This document shows, one piece after another, positions 5,382-7,124 of a stretch of DNA of 7,124 bases (positions are counted from its first letter, which is position 1; the number at the start of each line of letters is the position of its first letter). Below the pieces are notes generated by a model. The model was not told the origin of the DNA, searched no databases, and worked only from the letters and a program-made list of their open reading frames with translations. Origin of the DNA: Spirochaetota bacterium (GTDB lineage: Bacteria; Spirochaetota; B62-G9); contig JALXDB010000150.1 in NCBI GenBank assembly GCA_026990615.1, forward strand, positions 1 through 7,124, written 5' to 3'. The translations under genes and the position numbers were made by a program.

Positions 5382-6247
5382 TGGATACTATTAAATCTTT
5401 TAGAACGATAAAACCATTGACTGATGAAACATTCAACAAATTCAGGGCTCTTATCTACAGGGAAACGGGTATATCTATGAATGATAGTAAGAAACTTCTC
5501 GTAGCAAACCGGTTGCGAAAAAGAATAGTGGCCCTGGGCCTTGAGGGGTATGAGGACTACTATAAATTTTTAACAACAACAAAAGATGGAAAGCATGAGA
5601 TGGTTCATTTTATAGATGCGGTCAGCACTAATGAGACATATTTCTTTAGAGGTGAAAACCACTTCAAGGCTTTGAGTGGGCATATTCTACCGGAGCTGTT
5701 CAAGAAGAGAAATTTTATAAAGGTATGGAGCGCCGGTTGTTCTACAGGGGAAGAGCCGTACTCAATAGCAATGACAATTATTGAGTCCAAAAAAAAGTAC
5801 AACTGGATAGGAAATTTTAAAATAATTGCAACTGACATTAGCCAGGAGGTTTTAAAGAGGGCAAAGGAAGGTGTTTACGCCGGTAGAACATTAAAGTATG
5901 TAACCGAACCGATCAAAAAACTCTATTTTAAGGATCTGGGGGATGGGACTTATGCAATTAAAGACGAGATAAAGAAACATGTGCTTTTTACAACCAATAA
6001 TCTTTTAAAAGAGAAACCGCCGGATAAAGATTTCGATATAATATTCTGTAGGAATGTGATGATATATTTTGACAAGCCCACACAGAAGAATATTGTTGAT
6101 AACAACTTTGCTAGTGTATTGAAAAAGGATGGTTACCTGTTTATAGGTCACTCAGAATCCCTGATAGGTAAAAGCGAGAAGTTCAGGTATGCTCATATTT
6201 TAAAAGCTCCCATCTATGTATTGAGAGAAACAGAACAAGGAGGATAA
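5381..6247 (+). CDS. cheR: Chemoreceptor glutamate methyltransferase CheR
   Basis: CheR transfers methyl groups from S-adenosylmethionine to receptor glutamates, opposing CheB. The 288-residue length is typical. The N-terminal helical domain (about 12-75) is followed by TNETYFFR (83-90), the conserved active-site entry, then WSAGCSTGEEPYSIAM (116-131), which forms the SAM-binding motif. D152 in IIATDIS, FCRNVMIYFDKPTQ (222-235) and GYLFIGHSESL (251-261) complete the fold. All signature motifs are intact. The start overlaps the cheD stop by one base (TAATG), with AAGGAG at 5365-5370 and a ten-base spacer, which suggests translational coupling. cheB follows after 15 bases. A run of eight A's followed by G at 5789-5797 encodes three lysines. 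Confidence 0.97.
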   Translation: MDTIKSFRTIKPLTDETFNKFRALIYRETGISMNDSKKLLVANRLRKRIVALGLEGYEDYYKFLTTTKDGKHEMVHFIDAVSTNETYFFRGENHFKALSGHILPELFKKRNFIKVWSAGCSTGEEPYSIAMTIIESKKKYNWIGNFKIIATDISQEVLKRAKEGVYAGRTLKYVTEPIKKLYFKDLGDGTYAIKDEIKKHVLFTTNNLLKEKPPDKDFDIIFCRNVMIYFDKPTQKNIVDNNFASVLKKDGYLFIGHSESLIGKSEKFRYAHILKAPIYVLRETEQGG

Positions 6248-6262
6248 CAAGGAGGGGATTAA

Positions 6263-7124
6263 ATGATAAAGGTACTTGTAGTAGATGATTCTCCACTGGT
6301 CAGGAAGATAGCCTCGGATATACTGAATTCGGATCCGGAAATAGAGGTTATAGCGACGGCTTCCAATGCCGAGTTTGCAATTAATAAGGTGAAAAAGTTG
6401 AAGCCTGATGTCGTAACCATGGATATCGAAATGCCTGGGATGGGAGGCCTTAAAGCTATTCAGAAAATCATGAGTGAAAATCCGGTTCCTATAATAGTTT
6501 TGAGTGCCTTTGCAAAAAAGGGAGCGGAGCTTACAATTCAGGCTCTTGAGAGTGGTGCCGTTGATTTTATAGCAAAACCCAGTGTTTCACTTTCAGGGGG
6601 ATTAAGTGATATTGCTGAAGAGTTGATAAAAAAAGTTAAGAATGCAAGCAAAATAAAGGTATGTAAAAAGGAAGAAGCAGAAACAAAAACGAAGCAGAAG
6701 TTAGAAGAGTTTAAAAGCAGAGTAGGAACCTATAAAGGAGAATATGAGATAGTCGCAATTGGAACATCTACAGGTGGGCCGGTTGCTCTCAAAACAGTAC
6801 TTTCAGGATTTCCAAAAGATTTCCCGATTGGAATTGTTGTTGTTCAGCACATGCCGCCTGTATTCACAGGAGCCTTTGCGAACAGGCTTAATTCAATATG
6901 CGAGGTAAATGTTAAAGAGGCTATAGATGGAGATCCTATACTTCCAGGGCATGTACTGATTGCTCCGGGCGATTATCATATGACGGTTTCAAAGTATAAC
7001 ACGGAACCTAAAGTTCTCCTCCACAAATGGGAGCCAGTATCCGGACACAGGCCTTCCGTTGATGTGTTAATGCATTCTGTAGCACGAGAGTACGGTTCAA
7101 AGGCAATCGGAGTTATAATGACAG
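6263..7124 (+). CDS. cheB: Receptor methylesterase/deamidase CheB, 3' end outside window
   Basis: CheB removes methyl groups from receptors when its receiver domain is phosphorylated by CheA. The 287 visible residues contain a receiver domain (about 1-120) with D8-D9, phospho-acceptor D54 in TMDIEMPGM, S81 and K105 in AKPS. A lysine-rich linker (about 123-160) joins it to the methylesterase domain. That domain has the catalytic serine S169 in GTSTGGP and histidine H196 in VVQHMPP, followed by FTGAFANRL and APGDYHM. The third catalytic residue, the aspartate after GVIMTGMG, lies just beyond the window, which ends within GVIMT. The receiver reads MPGMGG where most CheB proteins have MPGMDG. AAGGAGG (6249-6255) with a seven-base spacer supports ATG 6263. 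No frameshift or stop is seen, so the gene appears intact up to the edge. Confidence 0.96.
   Translation, partial: MIKVLVVDDSPLVRKIASDILNSDPEIEVIATASNAEFAINKVKKLKPDVVTMDIEMPGMGGLKAIQKIMSENPVPIIVLSAFAKKGAELTIQALESGAVDFIAKPSVSLSGGLSDIAEELIKKVKNASKIKVCKKEEAETKTKQKLEEFKSRVGTYKGEYEIVAIGTSTGGPVALKTVLSGFPKDFPIGIVVVQHMPPVFTGAFANRLNSICEVNVKEAIDGDPILPGHVLIAPGDYHMTVSKYNTEPKVLLHKWEPVSGHRPSVDVLMHSVAREYGSKAIGVIMT

Noticed and set aside
5789..5797. A8G slippery run in cheR
   Set aside because: A -1 shift meets no immediate stop and there is no upstream stimulatory element; explained by three lysine codons in the conserved fold.

Overview
The window holds most of a bacterial chemotaxis operon, all on the + strand: the end of a sigma-54 activator gene, then cheY, cheX, an unusually long cheA, cheD, cheR and the first part of cheB. 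The gene set (CheX, CheC-type and CheD proteins next to CheA, CheR and CheB) and the sigma-54 control point to a motile, flagellated bacterium. Strong AAGGAGG-type ribosome binding sites and fairly AT-rich DNA fit a deep-branching diderm, for example Desulfobacterota, Nitrospirota or Deferribacterota. That placement is inference from gene content; no phylogenetic marker is present.

Layout. Bases 1-339 encode the C-terminus of a bacterial enhancer-binding protein (end of the AAA+ domain plus a Fis-type helix-turn-helix). Bases 340-574 are non-coding. They carry inverted repeats (341-356 and 359-378), a GC-rich hairpin (405-422) and an exact match to the sigma-54 promoter consensus (504-519). 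From 575 to the right edge the genes are tightly packed: cheY (575-952), cheX (1026-1547), cheA (1569-4811), cheD (4842-5381), cheR (5381-6247, overlapping cheD by one base) and cheB (from 6263, running off the window). No cheW or receptor gene is in view.

How the genes work together. CheA phosphorylates CheY and CheB; CheR and CheB set receptor methylation; CheD deamidates receptors; CheX removes phosphate from CheY. The most unusual point is that CheA is 1080 residues long. After the normal P1-P5 kinase architecture and a roughly 150-residue charged linker it carries a C-terminal CheC-like domain. One of the two ExxN phosphatase motifs expected in CheC is intact (E987/N990) and the other is degraded (N replaced by T891). 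The polypeptide may therefore join the CheY kinase to a CheY-P phosphatase or CheD-docking module, with cheD as the next gene. Further leads are a dnaX-like slippery sequence in the P2-P3 linker of cheA, where a -1 shift would stop two codons later, and a possible internal GTG start just before the CheC module.
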